This document shows positions 12,564 to 24,755 of a stretch of DNA of 64,000 nucleotides, one piece after another. A program made the position numbers and the translations under genes. The first letter of the stretch is position 1. The number at the start of each line of letters is the position of its first letter. The notes beneath the pieces were generated by a model, which saw only the letters and a program-made list of their open reading frames with translations, ran no database searches and was not told where the DNA came from. Origin of the DNA: Solanum dulcamara (lineage: Eukaryota; Streptophyta; Magnoliopsida; Solanales; Solanaceae); NCBI RefSeq assembly GCF_947179165.1, contig NC_077240.1, positions 47,986,501-48,050,500 on the forward strand, given 5' to 3'.

Positions 12564-13690
12564 ATGCCTCCACGATGATACCCTATTCAAAGGAATATTG
12601 TTGATTAGGAAAAACATGCTCTAAATGATCATGTGAATGAGCAAGTCTCTAATGTGAAGTTTCGAGCAGCTTTTCAGATGTTAGCCCAAGTTTTGACCAC
12701 TTAAGTGAATCGAGGGGTGGTAGCTCATCAAAATGTGATTACTCTGGCTTTAGACTAATAGACTTCATGAGGATGAACCCTCCCCAATTTCATGGATTCA
12801 AGGTTGATGAGGATCCCCAAGATTTTATTGATTAGTTGTATAAGATTATGGGGATTATGGGAGTGTCTTCGGAGGAGAAAGCTGAATTGGCGGCCTATCA
12901 ACTCAAAGGTGTCGCTCAAGTTTAGTACACTCAATAGAGAGTGGAAAGGGTTGAAGAGGGTCCCATAGGTTGGGAAGAATTCAAGGTTGCCTTTCTTGAT
13001 CACTTTTTCCCACTTGAGTTAAGGGAAGCAAAGGTGTTGGAGTTTATCAATCTTATGCAAGGCATCATGAGTATGAAGGAATATTCCCTCAAGTTCATTA
13101 AGATGTCTAAATATGCTCCGTCTTTGGTAGCTGACTCTCGTGCCTAAATAAGTAAGTTTATTTATGGAGTATCGGACTTGGTTATGAAAGAGTGTCAAAA
13201 ATCCATGCTTATCAAAGAAATGGACATCTCTAAGCTCATGACCTATGCCGAGCAAATCAAATGAGAGAAACTTAAGGAGAGAAGTGCAAGTGAGTCCAAA
13301 AGGGTTTAGTATGAAGGTAGATTTTCTCACAACAAATCCGATGGTGGTAATGAACATTTTCGACAAGGAAAAAAGTTTCAAGGCCAAGGTTCTTCACAAG
13401 CTTAGGGGAAAAGGTTTGACAAATATAAGGTCTCACAATCTAAGGATCAAGGCGGTGTTAGTGGATCTACTCCTAAGTGTGCCAAATTATAGGAGAAATC
13501 ATGGAGGTAAATGTTTGATTGGAATGGGTGCATACTTTGGATATGGTAAGATGAGTCATATGATTTTCGAGTGTCCTAACAAGGGAAAAGAAGGGTGTCC
13601 TCAAGGTCAAACTACTCAAGGTAGAAAAAATCCACAAGTTGGTGGCCCACGCCAAAATAGGTTCTATGCCCTTCAAGCTAGGCAAGAAGT
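12564..13690 (+). pseudogene. gag of the plus-strand chromovirus
   Basis: Capsid gene starting ATGCCTCCACG at 12564, typical of this gypsy group (MPPR...). Readable blocks include KAELAAYQLKGVAQV, GPIGWEEFKVAFLDHFFP (about 12958-13010), REAKVLEFINLMQGIMSMKEY, and MTYAEQIK near 13240. The zinc knuckle near 13535-13575 reads YFGYGKMSHMIFEC. The family pattern is C-x2-C-x4-H-x4-C, so both leading Cys are Tyr, as expected from TGT to TAT. Stops at about 13145 and 13262 and frame shifts destroy the gene. Gag would have formed the virus-like particle in the cytoplasm. Confidence 0.88.
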
Positions 13691-15675
13691 TGAGGAGTCT
13701 CCTGATGTGTTCACGGGTATGTTGAAAGTCTTTGAGTTTGATGTTTATGTGTTATTAGATCAGGGTTCTACTCTATCATTTATAACTCTTTATCTTGCTA
13801 TGAGGTTCATTGTTAGTCCCGAGATCATGTTAGAACCTTTTTTGATCTATACTCTGGTTGGTGATTCAGTTGTGGCTAAAAGAGTCTATAGAAATATCCA
13901 GTTTTAGTTTTCATAAAGTCATCTCCGTAGATATTGTAGAGAGCTTGATATGACCAATTTTGATATTATTCTTGGTATGCATTGGTTTCATGCATGTTAT
14001 TCCTCTATATTTTATAGAACCCCTATAGTTAAGTTTCAGTTTCCTAATGAGCCAGTCCTAGAATGGAAAGGTAGTAATTTTTTGTTTAAGGGTAAATTCA
14101 TCTCATGCCTTAAAGCTTGGAAAATGTTATCTTAAGGTTACATTTATCATCTAGTTTAGGTTAGAGATACTAATTCTGAAGTTCCTACTCGAGTCAGTTT
14201 CAGTTGTTAATGAGTTTTCAAAAGTTTTTCTCGAAGATCTCCCAAGTATTCCCCCCGAAAGGAAAATAGACTTCGGTATCGATCTCCTACTCGATACATA
14301 GCCTATCTCTATTTCTCTTTACCGAATGGCTCCAACAAAATTGAAAGATTTAAAGGATTAGTTAAAGGATTTGCTAGATAAAAGTTTTATTAGAGCGAAC
14401 ATCTTTCCATGGGTTGCTCTGGTTCTCTTTGTCAGAAAGAAGGATGGTTCTTTTCGAATGTGTATTCATTATTGGCAATTGAACAAGATCATAATTAAGA
14501 ATAAGTATCCCATTCCAAGGATTGATGACTTGTTTGATCAACTTTAAGGAGCAAGATACTTTTCAAAGATTGATCTTCGATCAGATTGTCATCAACTCCT
14601 AGTGAGGGAGTGTGACATTCCAAAGACGACCTTTAAAACTCGGTATGGTCACTTTAAATTTTTGGTTATGTCTTTTGGAGTAAAAATTTCCCCTGTAGCT
14701 TTTATAGATTTGATGAACATGGTGTTTAAGAAATACTTGGATATGTTTGTGATTATCTTCATTGATGATATTTTGATCTACTCTCGGAGTGAGGAAGAGC
14801 ATGCCAATCATTTGAGGATTGTGTTGCAAATTCTCAAGGACCGTTAGTTGTATGCAAAGTTTAGTAAATGTGAATTTTGGCTAAGGTCAGTTGTGTTTCT
14901 TGGTCACATTATTTCTAGAGAAAGCATTGTGGTTGATCCTAAGAAGACTGAGGTGGTTAAGAATTGGCCTAAATGATTAACTCCTTCTGACATTCGAAGT
15001 TTCTTGGGCTTAGCCAGTTATTATAGATGGTTTGTGGAAGGTTTGTCTTCCATTTCATTACCCTTGACTTCTTTGACTAAAAAAAGTGAAATTCCAATGG
15101 TCCTATGCATGTGAGAAAAGCTTCCAAGAGTTGATGGATAGACTTACCTCTGTTACGGTGTTGACTCTACTAGAAGGTTCCAATTGGTTCGTTGTGTATT
15201 GTGATGATTCATGAGTTGGTCTTGGTTTTGTGCTAATACAAAATGGTAAGATGATAGCTTATGCTTCAAGGTAACTCAAGGCACATGAGAAGAATTACCT
15301 GACGCATGACTTGGAGTTGTCGACGGTGGTATTTGCTTTGAAATTATGGAGACACTATCTTTATGTTGTCCATGTGGATGTTTCCACTGATCACAAGAGT
15401 TTGAACTATGTGTTCACTCAGAAGGACTTGTACCTTCGACAAAGAAGATGGTTTGAGTTATTAAAGGATTATGGTATGAGTGTGTTATACCATCCAGGTA
15501 AGGAAAGTGTGATTACCGATGCCCTTAGTAGATTATCCATGAATAATGTTTCCCATATTGAGGATGAAACGAGGGAACTAGTTCGGGATGTGCACAAATT
15601 ATCCCATTTAGGTGTTCGATTGGTCGATTTCGAGGATGGTGTTGTTGTTGTGCAAAATGATTCTGAATATCTATT
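13690..15675 (+). pseudogene. Protease, reverse transcriptase and RNase H of the plus-strand chromovirus
   Basis: Protease: VLLDQGSTLSFITLYLAMRF near 13745-13810 keeps the catalytic Asp of D-x-G-S/T, and FDIILGMHWFHACY follows. [38 protein letters not shown], then the 81-codon open stretch 14602-14847 with the box FIDDILIYS (Asp pair at 14764-14769, intact) and [17 protein letters not shown]. RNase H: about 15240-15560, with [39 protein letters not shown] and DALSRLS. At least eight stops or shifts break it. The active-site residues are preserved better than the frame. Confidence 0.9.
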
Positions 15676-15929
15676 ATGGCGGATGTAGAGGCAAAACAAG
15701 ATAGTGATCCCACTTTGGTCGAATTGAGGAAAATGGTTTTCAAAAAAGCCATTGAGGCTTTCTCCCAAGGAAAAAATGGTATTTTGAGATATCAAGGCCG
15801 TTTGTGTGTTTCGAATGTTGATGGCCTGAAAGATATGATATTTTCCGAAGCTCATAGCTTGCGGTATTCCATTCATCCTGATTCTACAAAAATGTATCGA
15901 TATTTGAGGGAAGTATATAGGTGGAATGG
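15676..15929 (+). pseudogene. Integrase N-terminal zinc-finger part
   Basis: The reading [20 protein letters not shown] leads into the integrase zinc finger: EAHSLRYSIHPDSTKMYRYL carries the two His. The two Cys (CSNCQQVK) lie after the insertion, at about 17338-17360. The stretch before the insert is an open frame of about 85 codons, interrupted after AATGG (15925-15929) by the solo LTR 15930-17295. Confidence 0.87.
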
Positions 15930-17295
15930 TGTTGTGTCCAAACGCACACGCAAGTGTACGCGGTCTCAAAAGTAATATAGTGACTCTTTTTAAGTGTCGG
16001 ATATCAAACCCACAGGAAAGTTTAATTAGGCATTGTTTAGCTTTTCAATGAATCAAATTATTCATGTGTGTTTGCAAAGAGTTGAGTTCATTTATATCTA
16101 AAATAATTATACTAAAAATGATATAAGAAAATAACTCAAATATATTAGAGAAATTGTATCAATTTAAGGAATTATCCTAGGGTTGTAGCGCTTATAGATT
16201 TCCAGTCTAACATCCTTTACTTTTGTATCCAATGGATCTTTCGATTACTAATTTACAGAGTTGATTTTACAATTATGATCTTTCGACCTCTAATTTTCTA
16301 CGTTTGTTGACAGCTTAACTACATCATTCAGCGGGGATAAGCATGAACCAAAAAAAATGTATTAATTATATCATCCTATTTAATAACTAAATATGGTGTA
16401 TAGATATATGTCACAGTCATTCTATACATGAATTGGTTTAGGCAATTCTAGGAAAAACATGCTTCATATATTCTAGTGTTATATTCCCTTTCCATCTTCC
16501 GAGTTCCGTGTGGACAACAAATTTGTTCTAATGGTGATCAAGCATTAAAATAATCAAAACAAGAATATAGGAGTAATTACATACAAAAACCCATTTTCAA
16601 TCAAAGCAAATAAGATATAAACCTTTATCTTGTGGCTACAACCCAAGAACAAGGGGATTTAGCCACTCATAGTTTGTAACATAATTACATCAATCATTAA
16701 TAGCATAAAAAGTCGAATTCAATTGAAAGAAAAAAAGAAAGTATCACCTGAAAGTAGTTCTTCCTTCGTCTCCTTTAGTCCAAATGTGACAATCTGATCT
16801 AGATCTATTATAAAATATATTAAGGTGCTATTTATAGACACTAAAAATGCAGAGTTAATGTAACTGCACTGAAGTCCGCAATGTGGACTTGGTTTAGTTT
16901 AATGCAATTTTACAGTATCTGAGCCGGTAAAAATTTGTTCTATACAGAACTAGGCCCGCGACATGGACCTGATGCGCACCACTCTGTTACGTCAAATAAA
17001 TTTCAAGTGTTGGAATTAAATCACTGAAATTCAGTGCGCTACGCTGACACACTCCAAAATAATGTATTTTCTCTGCATTTGTTCCCAACTTCTCCTTAGA
17101 GATCCACTTTCAATCCGACCATGTTTTGAATGTCCATTTTTCCTCAGTTTGCCTTGAAAGTGTCTAATCATGTTGGTTGGTTACAAAAATACACAAATAT
17201 GCTAAAATATAAATTAAACTCTAGGAATTTGCTCTCCACTTGATATGAATTATGGGTTTTATTTTCTATTGGTTACATAAATACGCCCAAGATCA
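15930..17295. repeat. Solo LTR-like insertion (1.37 kb) in integrase
   Basis: Starts TGTTGTGTCC, ends AAGATCA, and is flanked by a perfect 5-bp duplication AATGG (15925-15929 and 17296-17300). Removing it restores the integrase reading (TGGAATGG followed by CATGAAGATGG). No coding sequence inside. It differs from all other LTR families in the window. Early text such as AAACGCACACGCAAGTGTAC and ATATCAAACCCACAGG is a type I associate with repeats common in nightshade genomes, but I cannot name the family. TG...CA ends plus a 5-bp duplication make solo LTR the best call. Confidence 0.75.
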
Positions 17296-17300
17296 AATGG

Positions 17301-18007
17301 CATGAAGATGGATATTACGGAGTTTGTGACTAAGTGTTCCAATTGTCAACAAGTGAAATTTGAGCATAAAAATCCGGGAGGTTTGACTCAAGACATTGAG
17401 ATTCCTAATTGGAAGTGAGAAGCCTTAAATATGGACTTCATTACAGGTTTGCCTCGTACCCATAGGCAACATGTCTCTATTTGGATGATTGTCGACTGAA
17501 TGACTAAGTCGGCTTATTTTCTCCTAATTAAGACTTCATATTAAGCTGATGGTTATGCTAGATTGTAAATCCGAGAGTTGGTTAAGCTTCATGGTATTCC
17601 ATTGTGTATCATTTCAAATAGAGGTACTCAGTTTACATCTCAGTTTTGGAGATCTTTCCAAAAGGGTCCTGGAACCAAGTGAAGTTTAGTACAACTTTTC
17701 ACCCACAAATAGATGGTCAGGCCGAGTGTACCATTTAGACATTAGAGGATATGTTTAGAGCATACATGATTGATTTTAAAGGAAATTGGTATGATCATTT
17801 CTCATTAATAAAGTTTGCTTATAATAACAGTTACTACTCAAGCATTGAGATGGGTCCACTTTAAGCTTCCTATGTTTGGCGGTGTAGATCCCCTATTGGT
17901 TGGTTTGAAGTAGATGAAGTCGCTTTGATAGAATCCGAGTTGGTATTTCAGGATATGGAAAAAGTTAGACTCATTAGAGAAAGATTGAATATGGCCCAAA
18001 GCTGGCA
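17301..18007 (+). pseudogene. Integrase catalytic core
   Basis: Continues the integrase: MDITEFVTKCSNCQQVKFEH, then ALNMDFITGLPRTHR (first catalytic Asp region), MTKSAYFLLIK, LVKLHGIPLCIISNRGTQFTSQFW (family motif S-D-R-G-x-Q-F-T-S; the second catalytic Asp reads Asn), and a broken end near 17990. Integrase would insert the DNA copy into the genome, and in chromoviruses it works with a C-terminal chromodomain. It is interrupted at TGGCA (18003-18007) by the solo LTR 18008-20273. Confidence 0.88.
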
Positions 18008-20273
18008 TGTCACAACCCAAGTCTAGGTCCTAGATGCGACACGACAAATGAGACACTCAGAGGTACCTCACCCAAGCCTCTTGACATTCTCATGGATTTT
18101 ATAGGCAATGATATTCAAGAATAAGTAGAGGTGAAAAGTAAAAATGGGACTAAGGGAAAACAATATAGTTAAGAGTAATTAGCCATATCAACATAGTCTA
18201 TTTGTCCAATAATACCTCTACTACTTTAGACTTGGCGGGGGCTAAGATATGTCCCTAGTTCACCCTCATAATTAATATAAATAAGTGTCGTGATAAGTGT
18301 GCCAAAAGTCTTTACATAATAAAGTTAGAAAGTAAAGGATGTTATTCCCAAAATATGGGAACTCACCAAGGTAGTAGCCTACAAACTAGCCACGTGGAGG
18401 TGAATGCAAAGAAACGCCAGTCCCTACTTGGTGATACCATGAAGGCAATAGAGTATGCTTTAGTAATTTGAATGTACTAAGTATGTAGCCATTCATGGAC
18501 ATTAAAGAAACATTTGAACATTAATATAGTACAAAACGTAGTGTAATGCATGCGTAATCAATCATGTAATTAACATTTGAAACATTCATTTTTGGGAAGA
18601 TGACCATAACCGACATTAAGACCATGTGAGCTATTACATAAAATATAACATAACCCCTTACATTGGCACAGAGATATTACTTGCCGGGCAGAGCTCTTTC
18701 AACTTCATTCATTTCTTTAACTTTAACTTTAAGAGCTATTTGTAGATCTACTAGACTAATCCTACAAGGGCTCCTATGTTGGTGCATAGTTTATGAGGCA
18801 AGGGTTTGCTACTAGGATTCTCTTACTGAATCCCACCTCAATGCCCCCATTCAATGCTAAGTCAATCCCACAGAATAGTTCATATAGTAAGAACATATCA
18901 TTTATATATCTTTAGATCATCAGAACATCATTCGGTAGAATAGCTCATAAAAACTTTCATTGGATTCACACAAGTGAGAATTGGCCTTTCACAAGTGGAA
19001 TACATCATTTCATAATCATTTTATCATTCTTTCATTTCTTGAGACTCCCTTTATTCATAGATTTGCTTTCATAAATATTCATTTGGAGTCAAAGCTTTCA
19101 ATTCAAACTTCATTGAGAAGATAGTAAAACTTGGTGGGTTCTATTCATTCAACCTTTAAATCATTTAAAACAATGCTAGCATGCATGAGAGTAATGAAAT
19201 ACATTAATTTAGATATCTTTGAACAACCCACAAAATACCTTAAAACCCTTTTATGCCTTCATATGAGGACCTTTAATAAAATCATCAATTTCATGCAATT
19301 AAGAGTCAATATAGACTATGATAGATAAATAAACTTTAAATAAACAATATTCCATGCATTTGGAATCACTATATAGAAACCCATAGGATTTCACCATTTG
19401 AAATTGAACTATTAAGTTGGTAAAAACATTCGGGCTCCATGGGTGGAAGAACCCTTGAATAAGGCCCACATACCTTGGGGAATGAATCCCTAATGCAAGC
19501 TTGAAAATAATGGAGACTTGATATTCTTGGAATGAAACCCTAGCTTTCTTAATGGAGAGGAACACTTGAGAAGAACTTGAGAGGTTAGGATTTTTGTTTG
19601 AGGGAATGTGAGGAATGGGGGCTTTAGAAGGTTTAGGGTCCTTTATATAGGTAAATTCAACCCTCAAAATCACCTCACTTTGTTTATAAAAACGACCTCA
19701 CTTTGTTTATAAAATATAGGAAAAGGCCAAAATACCCTTTTAAAATTATGGCTGGACTGGCTTCATGAAGGACCCATCACGATCCGTAGTGCTCACTATG
19801 GCCCGTGGTAGTTTCCCATGATGATTGACTTGGAGGGAAAAATCATGGGGTTGCAGGGAAGGTCTCTGAACTTCCTCTAATGAGACTTTTTATGGTATGT
19901 GGAGGGCATCATAGCCCGTGAAACGTGGTAGTGGTACAAGTCCTGTAGGAGGCCTGCAGAGTGACCACCATGGAAATACACCACGGTCTGTGAAGAGCTC
20001 CACAACATGTGGTGGTCATCTATGGTCCTTGCCTTGGAAAGTTTCCTGGGTCCTTAGGGGAGGGGTTACCATGGAGGTCATTATGGTTCGTGGTCCTTTG
20101 TCTACAGGTATGAGTCTCTGCATCTCCACCATGGTTGCTCATCACGGTTCGTGGTGCATTTCACAACCCATGATGGCCTTCTGTGATCATCACCCGGTGT
20201 TAGTTTCTGTATTTTTCTGCGATTTCATCCTTTGTTCCTAGTTTTAGAACTTTCCAACTTTCGAGAACTTACA
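18008..20273 (-). repeat. Solo LTR (2.27 kb), inverted relative to the host element
   Basis: Starts TGTCACAACCC and ends GAACTTACA; flanks TGGCA (18003-18007) and CGGCA (20274-20278), 4 of 5 matching. Its minus strand begins TGTAAGTTCTCGAAAGTTGG, clearly related to the host element's own LTR (TGTAAGACCCCGGAAGTTGG). It has the same palindromic cluster type (about 19755-20190) and a donor-like CATACCTT on the plus strand near 19470. It lies 720 bases upstream of the host 3' LTR in opposite orientation. Confidence 0.85.
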
Positions 20274-20278
20274 CGGCA

Positions 20279-20756
20279 AAAATCTTATTCAGATGTGAGA
20301 AGAAGGAAACTTGAATTTGAGGTTAATGATATGTTTATTTGAAAATTTCACCCATGAAGGGTGCGATGCATTTGGTAAGCAAGGGAAGCTATGTCCCCGC
20401 TATGTTGGCCCATATCATATTTTAAGACGAATTGGTCAGGTGGATTATGAGTTGGATTTGCCTTTGGAGTTGGCATCGATGCATCCGGTGTTGATGTGTC
20501 ATTATTGAGGAAGTTTGTTGGTAATCCTAGCTCCATTGTGCAATTGGAAATCATTGAGGTTAAGGAGAGTTTTTCTTATGAAGAAGCTTCAGTTGAGATC
20601 TTGGTCCGGGAAGTTAGAAAGTTGAGAAAAAAGAAATAGCTTCTATTAAAGTGATATGGAGGAATCAAGAGGTTGAGGGTGCTACATGGGAGGCCGAAGC
20701 CGATATGATGTCCTGATATCGTCATCTCTTTCCTTCGGTGCCTAGTTGAGGTATTC
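20279..20756 (+). pseudogene. Integrase C-terminus with chromodomain
   Basis: Follows the insert. SYSDVRRRKLEFEVNDM is the integrase C-terminal block; then the GPYHILRRIGQVDYELDLPL phrase (about 20410-20470). The chromodomain spans about 20549-20745: SYEEASVEILVREVRKLRKK, then, after a frameshift at about 20633, ASIKVIWRNQEVEGATWEAE, ADMMS and a stop, YRHLFP. Chromodomains bind modified histone H3 and are thought to steer chromoviruses to heterochromatin. The W-x6-EGATWEAE pattern is diagnostic for this group. The frameshift and stop show loss of function. Confidence 0.88.
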
Positions 20757-20980
20757 AGTTCCTTCATGATCCAATCATCTCAAATCATGCATTTTAGTTG
20801 TTCTCATGCTTTCATATGCATTCATGTTCATGAAATAAGTTTTAAAGTTATTTTGTGCTTGAGATTAAAGATTTAATATTTTATGAATTATTGAGATGTT
20901 TTACATTCATATTGGGCTATTATGTTCCTTTCCTATTCCATTCATACTAGCTTGAGTCCCATTAGAGGATGAATATTCCC

Positions 20981-20993
20981 AAGGTGGAGATAT
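20981..20993 (+). other. Polypurine tract
   Basis: AAGGTGGAGATAT immediately before the 3' LTR, where second-strand DNA synthesis would be primed. The purine run is broken by T residues. Confidence 0.65.
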
Positions 20994-23294
20994 TATAAGA
21001 CCCCGAAAGTTGGGAAATCGGAATATGAGGAACAAAAGGTGAAATCTAAGAAAATTTCAAATTTTTGCACCAGATAGTCTTCATAGGATCCACCATAGGC
21101 CGTGAAGAGAACCATGGGCCCTACATGGCCTTTGGTCCCTACACAGCCGTGGTCCATGCCCAACTAATTAGTTCTAGATGTGATGACCACGAAGGACCAC
21201 CACGAGTTGTGGTCCACACCATAGATCGTTAAGTCTTCCGTAGTGGACATCTCTGTAGGCTCTTATCAGGATCACTTCAATGACCCACTTTCATGGATTG
21301 TAATGTCCTCCATGGACCATGAAGGTCTCCATGGAGAAACTCTTGCAACCCTTATTACAACTCTCAAAATCTCATGACCATGTCTACCACCACGGACCAT
21401 GGTGCCTATGTCAGGTTATGGTGGTTTTTGTAGTGGGTAGCCTTCCCAAACCCCTTGAGGAAAATCTCAAATCCCTCACCACGGAGGGGATCGCAGACCG
21501 TGGTAATGGTCCATTTTGATTTCGGATTCAGTTTTAAGTAGGAGTTATTTTTTTATTTCCCCAATACTTCATTAAAGAATATGGATGGTTTTTGGGACTA
21601 AGTTCATATCTATTAACTACCCTAATATATTCTAACTCTCTCATTCTTTCCATAACTTCCAAAACCCCAAAGTGTTCTCTCCCAGGTCTTCTCTCAAGGT
21701 TTTCTTCTCTCTCAAGTAAATTCAAAAGGGTTGTTCAAAGTCAATCTTTTAATCTCTACAATCTAGGGCGAATCAAGGTTAAGGTTGTGGGACTTCATCC
21801 ACGGGTACCTTTCACTGATGGAATACCAATAATTTATCCTCAATTCTCTTATGGTTTATTCAATTAAAATCCCTAATTTCATATTTGCATTGGGTCTTTT
21901 CAATTATGATATTCTGCAATGTTAGTAGCTTAATTATGCATAATTCACATCATGTTACCTATTTTCAAGTTAAATTTTAATGACCCATGCTTTATGCTAG
22001 TTTCAAGTATGGTTTATCAGATATGATCATGATTTTCAAGTTATAATCTATGAAAGATTTATGAATGAATTTAAAGATGATTTATACAAAGAAGATTATG
22101 AATGATGATTTTTCAAGAAGGTGCATGCAAGGGGTGACTTAGGATCCTTAATGAGGAAGGTGACCTAAGACCCTAACTAATGATGTTTATATGATAAAGT
22201 ATGTGTAATGATGGAAGGCCTACACCCACATTGCATGATGAAGAATTCAATGGAAGGGTGACTCAAGACCCTTCATGGTGATTTAAGACCTTAATGAAAA
22301 AGGGCGACTTAAGACCATAATGGAAAGGTGACTTGAAATCCTTAATGAGCTATTCCTATGAACATATTTATGAAGTATGATTATAAAAAACTTATGATTT
22401 ATGCAAGTATGCTTTATGATTTTAATTATGATATGTATTCTGTGGGTTTATATACTTAGCACTGAGTGAACTTTGTGGTGAGGGATCGACCTAAGCCCTA
22501 GTAGTACCCTGTAGTCTATTAAACTACGTTACCATCATAGGATTTGCCAATATGGCCTACCTAGTGGATCCACATATAACACATCATGATATTAATTAGA
22601 TGGAGCATACCTTGGCAAGTATCCTCCCCTCTTCTTGATGTGGGTATCATCAAATTCCATGTAATACCTCTAATGTCAGTTACGGTTATCTCCCACATAT
22701 GTAAGTTAAGTTTTGATGCATTGACCAATGAGATAAATATTTTAATATTTTTCATGTTTACTCATGCTTTTAATGATATTGGTCTTGCATCCATGATTCA
22801 TATTGATTATGTCCCATATTTATTATTCATGCATATTCTCACATACTTAGTGCATTTCATGTACTAACACATACTTTTTTCCTATATTGTATCATAATGT
22901 AGGGGCCGACGATCACATTCATCCTCCTCCCACTTGTTGTTAGAGTTTTGCTATTAGCTTATTATGGTGAGTCCTCATCTTTCGAGGATGAGATATTTAA
23001 TTCTTACAAGTATAAGAATTTGTTTACACTTTATTTTGGGTAAGCTAGGAGATTGTCTCACGCCCCCATATAGTAGTAGAGGCATGTTAGATATTATGGA
23101 GTCTATGATGTCATTCTGTCGTTTTGAGACTTATGCTCTATTTGAGACTATGCTTCTATATCATTGATTCTTGTTTGTTTGTTTATTTCATTTACCTTAT
23201 GTATGCTCATGAATGTTACGCTAAGAGGCTTAGTTGGAGTCCCTTGGGATTTTAATCGCCATATTATGACTAGGACCTAGGTTGGGTCCTGATA
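20994..23294 (+). repeat. 3' LTR of the plus-strand chromovirus
   Basis: 2301 bp, from TATAAGACCCCG (TG decayed to TA) to GGGTCCTGATA, followed by CTAAC. It aligns with the 5' LTR throughout. It contains the palindromic cluster (about 21070-21510), a donor-like position changed to AAGGTTGTGGG near 21783, the tandem phrase at 22130-22345 and the acceptor-like ATCATAATGTAGG near 22900. Confidence 0.92.
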
Positions 23295-23299
23295 CTAAC

Positions 23300-23607
23300 A
23301 AAATGCAATTACTCTTGTCATACCAACTGAACTCCTCAAACTAAAACATGGATAGAAATCAGCACAGTTTAATAGTTCTAATAATAAAAGAATATATATA
23401 TATATATATATATATATATCATCAATAGTACAAATCAAGTCTCAGTCAAACCACACCATTCAATAGTATAAATCATGGGAATATCAGGGGTAAACACGCT
23501 TCAGAAATGGTAAAAGATGTATAATGCAATGGAGTGCAATACAATTTCACGTATAGTGATGCATCTATATCCTAATGATACACATCCACTGGATAGCAAG
23601 CCCAAAA
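23300..23607 (-). repeat. Layer-0 LTR, fragment 2
   Basis: Continues the LTR split at 6358 by the large element. It carries an AT microsatellite (23392-23419) and ends where TGTAAGATCCC (23608) begins. No coding sequence. Confidence 0.6.
23392..23419. repeat. (TA)n microsatellite
   Basis: 28 bases of pure alternating A and T. Length is likely to vary between individuals. Confidence 0.95.
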
Positions 23608-24755
23608 TGTAAGATCCCAGAAATTGAAAAAGCCAAAAAATGAGTTACAAAGGAAGTTTCCCCAGAAAACTCAACTTTTTGGCACCAGGTGGTATTTACG
23701 AAGCCCACTATGGATCGTGAAATAGACCACATTCTCCAATCAAGAGTAAAATTAGGGCTTCCTAGATCAAAGGTATGTGAAAATTCATCCTTGAGCCTTT
23801 TCATTCATGGAATCTCAAAGATTTCTTCTTAAATCTCTTATGATATCTTCTTCTAAAAGCCCTAATTTCATGATTTGCATTGAGTCTTCTTAATTATGAT
23901 ATATTTCAATGCTATTAGCTTAATTATTCATAATTCACATTACATTGTATGATTTCAAGATGAATTTCAAAGACCTATGCTATATGCTAGTTTCAAGTAT
24001 GATTTATGAGGTATGATCATGGTTTTCAAGTTATTTCAATAAAAGCTTTATGAATGATGTTTAAAGATGCTTCAAGCAAAGAAAGTTATGAATGGTGTTT
24101 CAATAATGCTATAAGAAAAGAAGTTCTTGTGCAATAAGGATAATTCTTGCACAATCAAGTTAAAGAGGTGATAAGGACAATTATCAACAAATTTATTTAT
24201 TCTTTATGAATCAATCAAGTTAATGATCTATTCTTGTGATGTTATTATGATGAAGTTGATAGATGAGATACTCTTATGTTATTTTATAAAGATAGATTGA
24301 TATTTCTTATTATCTTTCTGAATGATGTTAATGATTATGTTTTGATGAAAGTTTCATTGGGATAAAGACTTAGCATTGAAAGGAATTTAAGGTGGGGTTC
24401 AGTCCGGTAGCCATTGTAGCTACACAAGAGAATCCTAGCAGCAACCTTTAGTCGCTACCTATATTGGCCGCGTAGGTTCAAAGATGCCAATATGGCGAAG
24501 GTAATGGATAGATATAACACAGTTAAAGAGAGTACCAGAATGGAGTATGCCCTGGGAAGGTAGCCTTCCCTTTTAAGATGTGGGGATCATCGGATTCCAT
24601 GTAATTGGTCATATGGTCTTAAGTATCGGTTAAAGTCCTATCCCACACCAGTTAAAGAAAGTTGTAAAGTTCTTATGATAATGATATTTTGATGCATTGT
24701 ACAATGATTATGATGTTTTAATGTTTCCATGGTTTTCCTTATGTTTTAAGATATT
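23608..24755 (+). repeat. Solo LTR of the TGTAAG group, part 1
   Basis: Starts TGTAAGATCCCAGAAATTG, related to 6359 and 20994. After GATCGTGAAATAGACCAC the text jumps to a later LTR position (ATTCTCCAATC), so most of the palindromic cluster has been deleted. It keeps the donor-like AAAGGTATGTG (splice position 23772/23773). Interrupted at ATATT (24751-24755) by the minus-strand gypsy element; continues at 37943. Confidence 0.8.

Larger units (their letters stand above)
6359..23294 (+). mobile_element. Ty3/gypsy chromovirus (Tekay/Del-like), complete but dead, with three nested solo LTRs
   Basis: Full element: 5' LTR (6359-12348, split), primer-binding site (12353), gag, protease, RT, RNase H, integrase, chromodomain, polypurine tract (20981), 3' LTR (20994-23294). 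A perfect 5-bp duplication CTAAC lies at 6354-6358 and 23295-23299. The domain order, with integrase after RNase H, and a chromodomain reading VIWRNQEVEGATWEAEADM place it in the chromoviruses. Coding DNA is full of stops and shifts, many explainable as G-to-A or C-to-T changes. Three later solo LTRs interrupt it. In two conserved stretches (about 110 and 205 bases) I counted about 4 and 7 differences between the LTRs; the palindromic part differs much more. Confidence 0.93.

Noticed and set aside
15469..15969. 166-codon minus-strand open frame
   Set aside because: It is antisense to the RNase H/integrase reading of the chromovirus and has no recognisable content of its own.
19299..19673. 124-codon minus-strand open frame
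   Set aside because: It lies inside solo LTR 18008-20273 and is not kept in the related LTRs.
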